Below, in pieces: positions 1 through 6,585 of a stretch of 9,477 bases of DNA. Source of the DNA: Azoarcus sp. Its GTDB lineage: Bacteria; Pseudomonadota; Gammaproteobacteria; Burkholderiales; Rhodocyclaceae. The stretch is taken from positions 1-9,477 of the forward strand of contig JALNWS010000156.1 in the NCBI GenBank assembly GCA_023230755.1. The letters run 5' to 3'. A program made the translations under genes and the position numbers. Positions within the stretch are counted from its first letter, which is position 1; each line of letters starts with the position of its first letter. A model generated the notes under the pieces. It worked only from the letters and a program-made list of their open reading frames with translations, did no database searches and had not been told where the DNA came from.

Positions 1-1034
1 ACCTTGCCCCACAGACGCAGACGCGACACGCCGCCGTCGGGGAAGATGTTGAAGCGCACATGGCTCACGGGCCCCAGCTTCGCCAGCTCCTCGACATAGG
101 TGTGGATCGAATCTGCCGACAGCTTCTGTTCGGGCAGCAGGGTGTCCCAGAACATGCTTCCGGTGGTGATCGAGCGGTCGGTGCCGCCGCTCACGAACGC
201 GGCCTGCACCGAACAGCGGTCGGGGAAGTTGCCCTTGAAGAAGGCGGTGTCGACCTCGATCTTCTCGATCGTGCCCGGTGCGCCCAGCTCGAGCACGCAC
301 CAGTCGTTGCCGGGCTCGCGGCGGCGGCGGGTCTCCCAGCCATCGCCCATGTTCTTGCCGGGGCCGGGCAGCAACAGCGCCGCGGCCGAAGAACCAAAGC
401 TGGCGTCGTTCCACGACACTGCACGACCGCCGTTTTCCATCGCCACCAGATCGACCAGCGCATCCGGCGCGGCACTCTCCAGTCCGCCCACCGGACGCCC
501 ATACACCCGCAGCCGTGCAATGCCGCCATCGGGGAAGATGTTGACGCGCAGGTGCGTCCACGCCGCGTCGCTCGCGCATTCGAGCAGGTGGTGCGCGTTC
601 GGGCCGAGCGGCGTCGCCGGCAGGATCTCGGTCCAGCTTGCCGCCTTGAGTACCTCGACCTCGTCGGACTCGGACACGCAGGCCTCGATCGAGACCGCCG
701 GCGGATAGTTGCCGGTGAAGTGGCTGGTATCGACGTCGAAGCCGCGAATCACCCCCTTCACGCCCAGCCTGACCAATGCCCAGTCATGGCCTGCCACGCG
801 CTTGCGGCGCGACTCCCAGCCGTCCATCCACTTGCCATTGGTGTCGAACTTGCCGGGCACGAACTGCGCCGGCTCGGGGTTGAGCATGCGGGCGACTTCG
901 GCGAAGAAGTCGTCGGAAGCGAACAGCGCCTTCGCACCCAGACGGGTGCTGGCGAGATCGACCGAGCGCAGCGCCCATTCGGGCAGATCGGCGGGCTGGG
1001 CAAAGACGGGGGCGCCGGGGGTGTGACTGGCCAT
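1..1034 (-). CDS. alc: Allantoicase (allantoate amidinohydrolase), 3' end off window
   Basis: Hydrolyses allantoate to (S)-ureidoglycolate and urea in the cytoplasm, a late step of urate degradation. The frame is open from the ATG at 1034 to the window edge, giving 344 residues, close to the usual family length, so only a few C-terminal residues should be missing. The protein shows the two-lobed allantoicase repeat. Lobe 1 has WMDGWESRRKR, then HDWALVRLG, then NIFPDGGIARLRVYG. Lobe 2 has MGDGWETRRRR, then NDWCVLELG, then NIFPDGGVSRLRLWG. The start is supported by AAGGA at 1043-1047, 8 nt upstream of the ATG. It is the last visible gene of the urate operon, 114 bp after uraD. Allantoinase, which would supply its substrate, is not in the window. 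The identification rests on recognised family motifs and operon context. Confidence 0.93.
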   Translation of the reverse strand, partial: MASHTPGAPVFAQPADLPEWALRSVDLASTRLGAKALFASDDFFAEVARMLNPEPAQFVPGKFDTNGKWMDGWESRRKRVAGHDWALVRLGVKGVIRGFDVDTSHFTGNYPPAVSIEACVSESDEVEVLKAASWTEILPATPLGPNAHHLLECASDAAWTHLRVNIFPDGGIARLRVYGRPVGGLESAAPDALVDLVAMENGGRAVSWNDASFGSSAAALLLPGPGKNMGDGWETRRRREPGNDWCVLELGAPGTIEKIEVDTAFFKGNFPDRCSVQAAFVSGGTDRSITTGSMFWDTLLPEQKLSADSIHTYVEELAKLGPVSHVRFNIFPDGGVSRLRLWGK

Positions 1035-1148
1035 GCTGTGATTCCTTGTGTTCTTCCGGGTGTTTGGTGCGGCGGGCTTGAGCGGGGATATTCCGTGCAG
1101 TGCGGCGCGATGTCTACCAGGCTGCACCGTCAGCTTGCACGCAGTCTC

Positions 1149-1670
1149 TTACGCAAACAGCGCGTCGAGCCGGAAGCGGGCGATCTTTCCGATCTCTCCG
1201 ACGCAGGTGGTGAATTCTGTCTGCGCGTCGTTCTGCAGGCGCGCTTCGATGGCATCCATGATCTGGTAACGGGAGCGGCCCTTGACCGCGATCACGAAGG
1301 GAAAGCCGAAGCGCTCTCGGTATGCGGCGTTGAGCGTCCGCAGCCGCAGGAGTTCGTCCGCGCTGCACTGGTCGAGGCCGGCCCCGCGCTGCTCGTCGGT
1401 GGATGCCTCGGTCAGCGTGCCAGCGGCCGCTTCCTTGCCGGCCAGCTCGGGGTGGGCGCGGATCAGGGCAAGCTGTTCGGCCGCGCTGGCGCCATGCATG
1501 GCGGCGACCATCGCTGCATGCAGGTCGTCGAGCGTGGCAAAGGGGCGGGCGTGCCAGCTGCGCTCGGCAACCCAGGGCGAATGCTCGAAGATGTCGCCCA
1601 GGCGGGCAATGAAGTCCGGCTGAGACAGTTCGGAAAGGGTGGTCATGGCGGCGTCGGCAGAGGAGGTCAT
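1149..1670 (-). CDS. uraD: 2-oxo-4-hydroxy-4-carboxy-5-ureidoimidazoline (OHCU) decarboxylase
   Basis: Decarboxylates OHCU to (S)-allantoin, the third step of urate oxidation. From this start the protein is 173 aa, the normal size. Visible family marks are the HPEL motif at residues 73-76, whose His is the expected catalytic residue, and the YRERFGFPFVI block at 117-127 followed by KGRS. Three in-frame ATGs are possible: 1703, 1670 and 1646. The one at 1670 is preceded by GGAAG 9 nt upstream. The one at 1703 has no clear ribosome site and would add 11 residues. The conserved domain starts near the third ATG, so the start is uncertain by up to 19 residues. It sits between puuD (84 bp upstream) and alc, as expected for one transcript. 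Confidence 0.92.
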   Translation of the reverse strand: MTSSADAAMTTLSELSQPDFIARLGDIFEHSPWVAERSWHARPFATLDDLHAAMVAAMHGASAAEQLALIRAHPELAGKEAAAGTLTEASTDEQRGAGLDQCSADELLRLRTLNAAYRERFGFPFVIAVKGRSRYQIMDAIEARLQNDAQTEFTTCVGEIGKIARFRLDALFA

Positions 1671-1754
1671 GGGCGCTTGCTTCCGGATCAGTGTTGCTTG
1701 CATCGGGTACTCAGTCGGGAAATGAGCTTAAGCGTCGTGTGGCGTTCGCTTGGG

Positions 1755-2948
1755 TCAGTCGGCCAGCCGGGCGCCCTGGGCAAACCAGGTAACGATCAGG
1801 GCACGTTCGTCGTCGGTGACGTGGGTGAGGTTGCCCAGCGGCATGTAGCCGCTTGCAATGGTCTCCGCCATCTTGCCCGCATGCTGTCCGATTTGCTCTG
1901 GGGTTTCCAGCATCACCCCCTTGGGCGGCTGCGCAAAGCCCTCCCAGGTGGGCTTTGCGGCGTGGCAGGTGACGCAGCGCTTCTCGGTGATCTGCTTGAT
2001 TGCAGCAAAGCTGACCTTGTCGCCATCGGCATTCACCACCTTGGGCGCCATCAGCACGATCAGCAGCCCGATCAGGGCCACGCCGGCGGCGGGCAGCCAC
2101 CATTTCACCTCACCGCGATGGCGCAGCACGAAGAACTGGCGAATCAGCACCCCCGCAATCATCATCACCGCCAGCACCAGCCAGCCGTACCTGCTGGCGT
2201 AGGTCATGGGATAGTGATTGCTGATCATGATGAACAGCACCGGCAGGGTGAAATAAGTGTTGTGCACCGAGCGCTGCTTGCCCACCATGCCCGGGCGCGG
2301 GTCGACCGGCTGGCCGGCGCGGATCTGCCCCACCATCCGCTTCTGGCCCGGAATGATGTGGAAAAAGACGTTGGCCGCCATGATGGTGCCGAGCATTGCA
2401 CCCACGTGGATATAGGCGCCGCGCGCCGAGAACAGCTGGTGCAGCGCCCAGTTGCACACCATCACCAGCACGAACACCAGTGCCGCGAGCACGGTGTCGC
2501 GTCCCATCAATGTGCGGCACGTCAGGTCGTACACCGCCCAGCCGCCGGCGAGGAAGGCGATCGAGATCAGGATGGCGGTGCCCGGCGCGAGCGCCATCAC
2601 CTGCTTGTCGATGAGGTAGCTTGAGGCCCCGATCCAGTACACGATGATGAGCATGCCCATGCCCGACAGCCAGGTGGTGTAGGCCTCCCACTTCGACCAG
2701 TGCAGGTCTTCGGTCAGGGGTTCGTCCTTGGGGCCGGTCAGAAACTTCTGACTGCAGTAGAAACCGCCGCCGTGCACGCCCCACAGCTCGCCGAACACGC
2801 CGCGCTTTGCGTCCTGCGGCTTCTTTGGTGGCTGCAGGGAGGTGTCCAGCATCACGAAGTAGAAGGACGCGCCAATCCACGCCACGCCGGCGATGAGGTG
2901 AAGCCAGCGCACCAGCAGGTTGGCCCAGTCGAGAAGGTAAGCTTCCAT
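1755..2948 (-). CDS. puuD: Membrane-bound urate oxidase (urate hydroxylase) with C-terminal cytochrome c domain
   Basis: Oxidises urate to 5-hydroxyisourate in the inner membrane. This family replaces the soluble uricase in many proteobacteria and probably passes electrons to a cytochrome rather than making hydrogen peroxide. The 397-aa protein starts with a membrane helix (LLVRWLHLIAGVAWIGASFYFV) and continues with several further hydrophobic helices. Histidines lie near the helices (RWLHL, NWALHQLF, FFHIIPGQ, VHNTYF, SNHYP). The C-terminal part after about residue 300 is a cytochrome c domain, with the haem motif CVTCH at 325-329 and a likely Met ligand at 369 in GYMPLGN. The same frame is open further upstream, but the family begins at MEAYLLDW, and a longer start would overlap uraH. 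The ribosome site is weak (GGAAT). It lies 34 bp downstream of uraH. Confidence 0.93.
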   Translation of the reverse strand: MEAYLLDWANLLVRWLHLIAGVAWIGASFYFVMLDTSLQPPKKPQDAKRGVFGELWGVHGGGFYCSQKFLTGPKDEPLTEDLHWSKWEAYTTWLSGMGMLIIVYWIGASSYLIDKQVMALAPGTAILISIAFLAGGWAVYDLTCRTLMGRDTVLAALVFVLVMVCNWALHQLFSARGAYIHVGAMLGTIMAANVFFHIIPGQKRMVGQIRAGQPVDPRPGMVGKQRSVHNTYFTLPVLFIMISNHYPMTYASRYGWLVLAVMMIAGVLIRQFFVLRHRGEVKWWLPAAGVALIGLLIVLMAPKVVNADGDKVSFAAIKQITEKRCVTCHAAKPTWEGFAQPPKGVMLETPEQIGQHAGKMAETIASGYMPLGNLTHVTDDERALIVTWFAQGARLAD

Positions 2949-2982
2949 TGTTGTGATATTCCGTATGCCGGCAAGCGCCGGA

Positions 2983-3333
2983 TCAGCTGCCGCGGTAGGT
3001 CGAATAGCTCCACGGCGAGACCAGGAGCGGAACGTGATAGTGCGCGGCCGCGTCGGCGACACCGAAGCGCAGCACCACCTCATCCACGAATGGGGGCTCT
3101 GGCAGGGTCTTGTCGACGCTGCGGAAGTAGTCGCCGGCACCGAACATGATCTCGTAGCGGCCCGCTTCGAGGGCAGGGCCTTCCAGCAGTGGCCGATCGC
3201 ACCGACCGTCGTTATTGGTGACAGCGCGGGCCACCTCGCGGCGTTCGCCGTCGAGCCGGAAAACCGTAACTGCAATGCCCTTGCCGGGCCTGCCATTTGC
3301 GGTGTCGAGCACGTGTGTGGTGAGTCGTCCCAT
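2983..3333 (-). CDS. uraH: 5-hydroxyisourate hydrolase (transthyretin-like)
   Basis: Hydrolyses 5-hydroxyisourate, the PuuD product, to OHCU, the UraD substrate. The 116-aa protein is full length for the family. It carries the N-terminal LTTHVLDT motif with the expected active-site His at residue 7, an Arg at 44 in NDGRCD, the HYHVPLLVSPWSYSTY block with His 98 and 100, and the diagnostic C-terminal YRGS (113-116). No signal peptide is seen, so it should act in the cytoplasm. The start is well supported by AGGAG (3342-3346), 8 nt upstream of the ATG. It is the first gene of the operon, so the operon promoter should lie in the divergent intergenic region to its right. Confidence 0.95.
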   Translation of the reverse strand: MGRLTTHVLDTANGRPGKGIAVTVFRLDGERREVARAVTNNDGRCDRPLLEGPALEAGRYEIMFGAGDYFRSVDKTLPEPPFVDEVVLRFGVADAAAHYHVPLLVSPWSYSTYRGS

Positions 3334-3399
3334 GTCGGAATCTCCTGAAGCCTTCGTTACCCCGAGTTTAAGGGGGCTGGCGCGCCGCGAAACCCGAAA

Positions 3400-3407
3400 A
3401 TTGCAAT
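3400..3407. promoter_or_regulatory. ATTGCAAT palindrome upstream of the urate operon
   Basis: A perfect 8-bp palindrome inside an AT-richer patch, about 65 bp upstream of the uraH start. Its place fits a regulator site or the promoter area of the urate operon. I could not assign convincing -35 and -10 boxes or name a regulator. An 8-bp palindrome can occur by chance. Confidence 0.25.
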
Positions 3408-3494
3408 AAGCGATATGCGCAGCCGCAAATGACGCTCGCAGACGGCACCGCTACGGGTCGAGCGCTTGCACGCTGGCGCGTGAGGCAAGGCCGA

Positions 3495-3523
3495 GGCGGC
3501 AACAAACGGCAGATCTTGCCGCC
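3495..3523. repeat. Inverted repeat, 8-bp arms, intergenic
   Basis: GGCGGCAA (3495-3502) and TTGCCGCC (3516-3523) are perfect inverted copies separated by 13 bp. It lies between the divergent uraH and HD-GYP genes, about 120-150 bp upstream of the candidate sigma-54 promoter. It could be an operator or enhancer site. Confidence 0.5.
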
Positions 3524-3539
3524 CCCGCAACAAACGCTC

Positions 3540-3572
3540 GCGCAGCCAGCGCGGCAGGGCGGCTGGCTGCGC
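3540..3572. repeat. Inverted repeat, 11-bp arms, intergenic
   Basis: GCGCAGCCAGC (3540-3550) and GCTGGCTGCGC (3562-3572) are perfect inverted copies around an 11-bp loop. There is no T-run on either side, and the neighbouring genes diverge, so a terminator is unlikely. It lies 70-100 bp upstream of the candidate sigma-54 promoter, the usual distance for an activator-binding enhancer. That role is inferred from position only. Confidence 0.55.
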
Positions 3573-3641
3573 ACCATAAACAAGCGTAGAAACAGTGTGT
3601 TGCCGGAGAGAGCGGGGTGGCCTCCATCGCCGCAGGACGCC

Positions 3642-3657
3642 TGGCACGAAACTCGCA
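3642..3657 (+). promoter_or_regulatory. Candidate sigma-54 (-24/-12) promoter for the HD-GYP gene
   Basis: The sequence reads TGGCACG, four bases, then TCGCA. The sigma-54 consensus is TGGCACG-N4-TTGCA/T, so there is one mismatch, and the spacing between the GG and GC elements is exact. Transcription would start near 3668, giving a leader of about 47 nt before the ATG at 3715. Two inverted repeats lie upstream where an activator could bind. Confidence 0.55.
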
Positions 3658-3714
3658 ACGTACACGCTGAATGCAGGCCGTTTGTGGCTTGCCAGCATCA
3701 AATGGAGGTTTGCG

Positions 3715-4881
3715 ATGGTTGACTCGATTCTGCGCCCGGTGACCTTGGCTCCCGGTTTGATCGGGCAGCCTGCACCCTGCGATCTCTTCGACGTTCGCGG
3801 TACGCTGCTGCTGCGTGAAGGGGGCGAGATCAGCCCCGCGATGAACGTCGGTCCGAGCGAGCGCCGCCTGTATTGCCGTGCGTCACAAGCCATGCGTGTG
3901 TCAGACGCCGAGCCGCTCAAGGTGCTGCGCGACATCGGCATCGCGTTGGCCATGCTCGACGAGCTCATCATCAGCGGTCAGCACGTGACGGCAGACGAGC
4001 TCCTGTCGCTCGCCAGCGAAACCTACGCCACCTGGATGATCGACCCCGACGCCTGCATCGGCTTTGCCAGAATGGAACAGTACGACCGTCCCAGTGTCTG
4101 CCACGCCATCCTTGCCGCACTGTTCGCGGCAGAGCTCGCCGCAGCGCATGGCTTTACGCGGCAGGAAAGCGTCGAGCTGATCGGCGCCGCCCTCACCATG
4201 AATCTCGGCAGCTTGCATCTGCATGACCGCATGTTTGCGCATGTTGGCCCGCCCGACGCAGATGCCCGTGCCGCCATCGACGCACACCCGGCGCTGGCGG
4301 GCCAGCTGCTCGAGCGCATCGGCGGCATCCCCGAGACCTGGCGCACCGCAGTGATCCAGCACCACGAGAGCTTCGACGGCAGCGGCTATCCGCTCGGCCT
4401 GATCCGCACCGAGGTCTCGCTGCAGGGGCGGATGCTGCGCGTCACCGACGTGCTCGCCGCCCGCCTGCGCGAGCGCAAGCGCCGTGGGCCGCTGTTCTGG
4501 AGCCTGCACCAGGCCCGCGACCCGCAGCGCCTGCTGCAGCACGTGTTCGGCCCCGACCTCGAACGCCTCGACCACATCCTCGCGCGCCTGCTCATGGGCC
4601 GCCTCAGCAGCTTCCCGCCGGGCAGTGTGGTACGCCTGTCCAACGGCGAAATGGGCATCATCAGCCGCCGTTCCGGCGATGCCGACGGCACCCCGCGCGA
4701 AGTGCTGGCCTTCCTCGACACCAACGGCCGTCCACAGCACGTGCCGCGCCCGCGCCGCATCGGTCCGCGCGACTGCCGCATTCAGGGCTACGCCCACGAC
4801 GACCAGCCCCGCCTCCCGCCCTACGACTGGCCGTCGATCTGGGGCTACCAGCAGTCGTCGGCAAGCAGCAAACTGATGTAA
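3715..4881 (+). CDS. HD-GYP-type protein with degenerate HD motif
   Basis: HD-GYP domains normally hydrolyse cyclic di-GMP. This 388-aa cytoplasmic protein keeps much of the signature: His 130, HPALAG (His 191), QHHE (216-217), DGSGYP (221-226) and VTDVLAAR (Asp 245). The expected HDIGK block, however, reads M-N-L-G-S at 162-166, so the metal-binding His-Asp pair is missing. Catalysis is therefore probably lost or altered, and a binding or signalling role is more likely. Residues 1-70 form a short N-terminal region without a recognised domain. Residues 300-345 look like the small beta-rich tail seen after other HD-GYP domains (GSVVRLSNGEMGII). The start at 3715 has GGAGG at 3704-3708, 6 nt away, and is preferred to an upstream in-frame ATG at 3595. 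A sigma-54-like promoter precedes it. GC content is high, as in the core genome. Confidence 0.85.
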   Translation: MVDSILRPVTLAPGLIGQPAPCDLFDVRGTLLLREGGEISPAMNVGPSERRLYCRASQAMRVSDAEPLKVLRDIGIALAMLDELIISGQHVTADELLSLASETYATWMIDPDACIGFARMEQYDRPSVCHAILAALFAAELAAAHGFTRQESVELIGAALTMNLGSLHLHDRMFAHVGPPDADARAAIDAHPALAGQLLERIGGIPETWRTAVIQHHESFDGSGYPLGLIRTEVSLQGRMLRVTDVLAARLRERKRRGPLFWSLHQARDPQRLLQHVFGPDLERLDHILARLLMGRLSSFPPGSVVRLSNGEMGIISRRSGDADGTPREVLAFLDTNGRPQHVPRPRRIGPRDCRIQGYAHDDQPRLPPYDWPSIWGYQQSSASSKLM

Positions 4882-4927
4882 AACCGGGCGAGGAGCCCAC
4901 GGAGTACGTTTTTGCGCCTTCCAAGGC

Positions 4928-4956
4928 TTGAACACTGCCGCAAGCTGTTGTATATT
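4928..4956 (+). promoter_or_regulatory. Sigma-70 promoter of tRNA-Thr
   Basis: TTGAAC (4928-4933) and TATATT (4951-4956) are separated by exactly 17 bp and lie just upstream of the tRNA gene, which begins 12 bp after the -10 box. Both boxes are near consensus, so this is a strong promoter candidate. Confidence 0.8.
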
Positions 4957-4967
4957 CCGCGCTCTTC

Positions 4968-5043
<76 letters not shown>

Positions 5044-5059
5044 GTAGATTCAAGCACTT

Positions 5060-5087
5060 AGGCCAATCCTCCGGGGTTGGCCTTTTT
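5060..5087 (+). terminator. Intrinsic terminator after tRNA-Thr
   Basis: AGGCCAA (5060-5066) pairs with TTGGCCT (5077-5083). The stem continues inward by a T-G wobble and two C-G pairs to a TCCG tetraloop of the stable UNCG type, and is followed by a T-run (5084-5087). This is a textbook rho-independent terminator on the plus strand, 16 bp after the tRNA. Confidence 0.88.
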
Positions 5088-5847
5088 GCTTTCTGGCTTG
5101 GTGTAGCCAAATCCGCGCTATGCAGCCCCAGAAAATGGGGGCAGATGCGCAACGGGGTTGTCATCACGATGCGTGCTGAGCCGTTCGCTTCTGTTAGTGT
5201 CGGAGCATCGTCTCTAGGCAATCTAACTAATGTGACTCCACGACAGATGTTCAATACCTTTTTGATGAGTCTTGTCCCGCTAGGGATACTGCTTGCCGGT
5301 CTGCTGCTTCACCGACGCGGTAAACGACGCAATGACCTTCATTTGAGTAACGATAGGCAACACACGCACGACGGAGATCCGTTGAACCTATGCACCTACG
5401 CGGCGAACGTCGACCCGTTGGATGGGTTTCGGTGCAGGGTGAGGGTAACTGGTGAGCGAAAGCGCTCCAGATGATGCTGTCTCAGAGATATCGTTGCTAC
5501 ATTTTACGCATCGAGCGATTCGCAATTGCCTGCGTACTTCGTGCGTACTGCGTACTTTGCAGTGTCGTTTCAGCGACCACTGCTGTTCCGCGCAAATAAA
5601 GTCGAAAACCCTGCTCCAGCGCCGTGCTGGCATGACGAAAATCTTGTCCGACGTGCGTTTTGTCAACGCCGAAAATAAGGGCGGGCAATGCAGCCTCCTC
5701 GCGCAAGTGCCGGGCATTCCAAACATCCCCGGTCTCCGAACCAAAACGCCTGGCCAACCGCCCCATCGTGCTCACTTTGCGAGGGGATGCTTCCGCGTAC
5801 TTTTGCTTACGACCCGATGCTGCCATGCAGCTTTGAGGGAAGCTGTC
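5088..5847. other. Accessory stretch without a confident gene
   Basis: About 760 bp between the tRNA terminator and the attC site. No reading frame here has a recognisable family, a good ribosome site and core-like codon use together. Overlapping open frames occur on both strands, for example minus 5497-5859, whose ATG falls inside the attC hairpin. The only part with some protein-like character is the short plus-strand frame at 5247-5474. GTTGAAC (5381) and ATCTAAC (5221) resemble attC core boxes, but they do not form a hairpin of suitable length. The stretch may hold decayed cassettes. Confidence 0.5.
5247..5474 (+). CDS. Possible small single-helix membrane protein
   Basis: I do not recognise this protein. 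The frame gives 75 aa from the ATG at 5247. A hydrophobic segment of about 20 residues (FLMSLVPLGILLAGLLL) is followed at once by HRRGKRR, the normal topology of an N-terminal membrane anchor with a positively charged cytoplasmic edge. The rest is polar and shows no domain. No good Shine-Dalgarno sequence precedes it. The same frame is open to upstream ATGs at 5145 and 5169, also without good ribosome sites. It could be a small membrane protein, a fragment, or chance. Confidence 0.22.
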   Translation: MFNTFLMSLVPLGILLAGLLLHRRGKRRNDLHLSNDRQHTHDGDPLNLCTYAANVDPLDGFRCRVRVTGERKRSR

Positions 5848-5925
5848 GGTCAACGCCATGCGAAGCGGCCGGTTTGGAGGCGCTACCGCGCCGGAAAACC
5901 GGTCCGCTTGCGCTACTGGTTAGGC
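5848..5925 (-). other. attC: Integron attC recombination site (78 bp)
   Basis: Read on the minus strand, the site opens with GCCTAAC (5925-5919, fits RYYYAAC) and closes with GTTGACC (5854-5848, one base off GTTRRRY). On the plus strand it folds as an attC bottom strand. The R boxes pair through CAA/TTG. A symmetric unpaired spacer of 5 nt follows on each side (5855-5859 and 5914-5918). Then comes a 16-bp stem, 5860-5875 with 5896-5913. Two bases bulge out, G5910 and T5903, both on the arm of the R'' box and 7 nt apart. This is the extrahelical G and T pattern that orients integrase on known attC sites. An inner GGCGC/GCGCC hairpin caps it. The first box overlaps the stop codon of the small membrane gene, as is common at cassette ends. 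Confidence 0.75.
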
Positions 5926-6089
5926 TACTCCCTGCCACCAAACTTGGGTTTGCCGACCTTGGCTAACAAGGCAGCTATGGTTATGACCAGCATTATCAGG
6001 AAAGTGTACTGGCCAAATACTTGGAAAACTCCCCAAGCCAATGCCGCGAGTGCCACACAGACCAGTAGAAACATTATGTTCTTTAACAT
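5925..6089 (-). CDS. 54-aa two-helix membrane protein, candidate immunity protein
   Basis: This gene is easily missed because of its size. The ATG (6089-6087) shares its A with the TGA stop of the upstream gene (TGATG), so translation is probably coupled. The protein has two hydrophobic helices, about residues 5-22 (IMFLLVCVALAALAWGVF) and 28-43, joined by a short Q-V-F-G-Q turn. The C-terminal tail is basic and glycine-rich (KVGKPKFGGRE). No signal peptidase site is evident, so it should sit in the inner membrane. A tiny membrane protein placed directly after a putative pore former is the usual arrangement of immunity genes, and that is the basis for the inferred role. I do not recognise the family. 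The stop codon TAG overlaps the first base of the attC R'' box. GC is about 46%. Confidence 0.72.
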   Translation of the reverse strand: MLKNIMFLLVCVALAALAWGVFQVFGQYTFLIMLVITIAALLAKVGKPKFGGRE

Positions 6090-6553
6090 CACGCGTACTC
6101 GAAAGCTGAAGGTGAATTTTTAGCGCGAATACCGAAGCTGCTTCGAAAACTGCGGCCTTTATCCAAGACTTGGGGGTTACGTGTATAAAACGCAGCCAGC
6201 CCTTTAAATTGGAGATTGTTCTGCTCGGTAAACACAAAAAGGTCCGATATTCGAGAACCACACCCCAAAGAGCGACCACTTGCAACCGCAATACTACCAA
6301 TGACAGCTCCCGTATAAGCGGTAGCGCCTATGGAGGCGGCAACCGCCAGTTTTTCTAAGCCCACTGTGGCACCGATCACTTCTCCCATGGTGGCACCCTT
6401 TCCTAAGGTCGCCAGAGTTCCTGCAAGTGTGGATGCCGTCGCTACTGCAGTTTGATAAGTATCGAATAACGTAGAAGGAACGGGCAGCCCCAGATCATTC
6501 ATATTTTCGTTAAAGTATTTTTGAAAATTGCCAGATGTATAGCACTGGCTCAT
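6089..6553 (-). CDS. Glycine-zipper protein, candidate pore-forming antibacterial effector
   Basis: A 154-aa protein with no named family that I can assign with certainty. Residues 1-34 are polar with no signal peptide. Residues 35-92 are rich in Ala, Gly, Thr and Val. They include a perfect glycine zipper, G53-x3-G57-x3-G61-x3-G65, then a second hydrophobic segment (68-92) with G82-x3-G86. Residues 93-108 (SGRSLGCGSRISDLFVF) look like a conserved block, and the tail is polar and basic. Glycine zippers occur in membrane-inserting toxins, including type VI secretion effectors such as Tse4 of Pseudomonas aeruginosa; similarity to Tse4 itself is inference, not shown. The start has an excellent ribosome site, AAGGAGG, 7 nt away. 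The coupled downstream membrane gene fits an effector-immunity pair. A membrane-associated protein of another role remains possible. Confidence 0.72.
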   Translation of the reverse strand: MSQCYTSGNFQKYFNENMNDLGLPVPSTLFDTYQTAVATASTLAGTLATLGKGATMGEVIGATVGLEKLAVAASIGATAYTGAVIGSIAVASGRSLGCGSRISDLFVFTEQNNLQFKGLAAFYTRNPQVLDKGRSFRSSFGIRAKNSPSAFEYA

Positions 6554-6560
6554 CTTTCAT

Positions 6561-6567
6561 CCTCCTT
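6561..6567 (-). promoter_or_regulatory. Strong ribosome binding site of the glycine-zipper gene
   Basis: AAGGAGG on the minus strand, 7 nt before the ATG at 6553. It fixes the start and excludes a nearby out-of-frame ATG at 6560. The site lies within the short cassette leader, with no evident promoter between it and the cassette edge, so transcription probably comes from upstream. Confidence 0.8.
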
Positions 6568-6585
6568 GATTGATTTGTGTTTCTT

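Noticed and set aside
60..2624. Very long plus-strand open frame (854 codons) opposite the urate operon
   Set aside because: It is a high-GC shadow of alc, uraD and puuD, with His/Arg/Gly-rich composition and no domain. The minus-strand proteins are recognised enzymes.
3901..4935. Minus-strand open frame of 344 codons opposite the HD-GYP gene
   Set aside because: Antisense shadow in a GC-rich gene; no family features, and it overlaps a gene with clear motifs and a good ribosome site.
5221..5387. Pair of attC-like core boxes (ATCTAAC at 5221, GTTGAAC at 5381)
   Set aside because: They are about 165 bp apart, longer than usual attC sites, and the sequence between them does not form a supporting stem.
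5497..5859. Minus-strand open frame of 120 codons as a possible next cassette gene
   Set aside because: Its ATG lies inside the attC hairpin, there is no ribosome site, no family is recognisable, and no attC follows it. Another frame on each strand is equally open.
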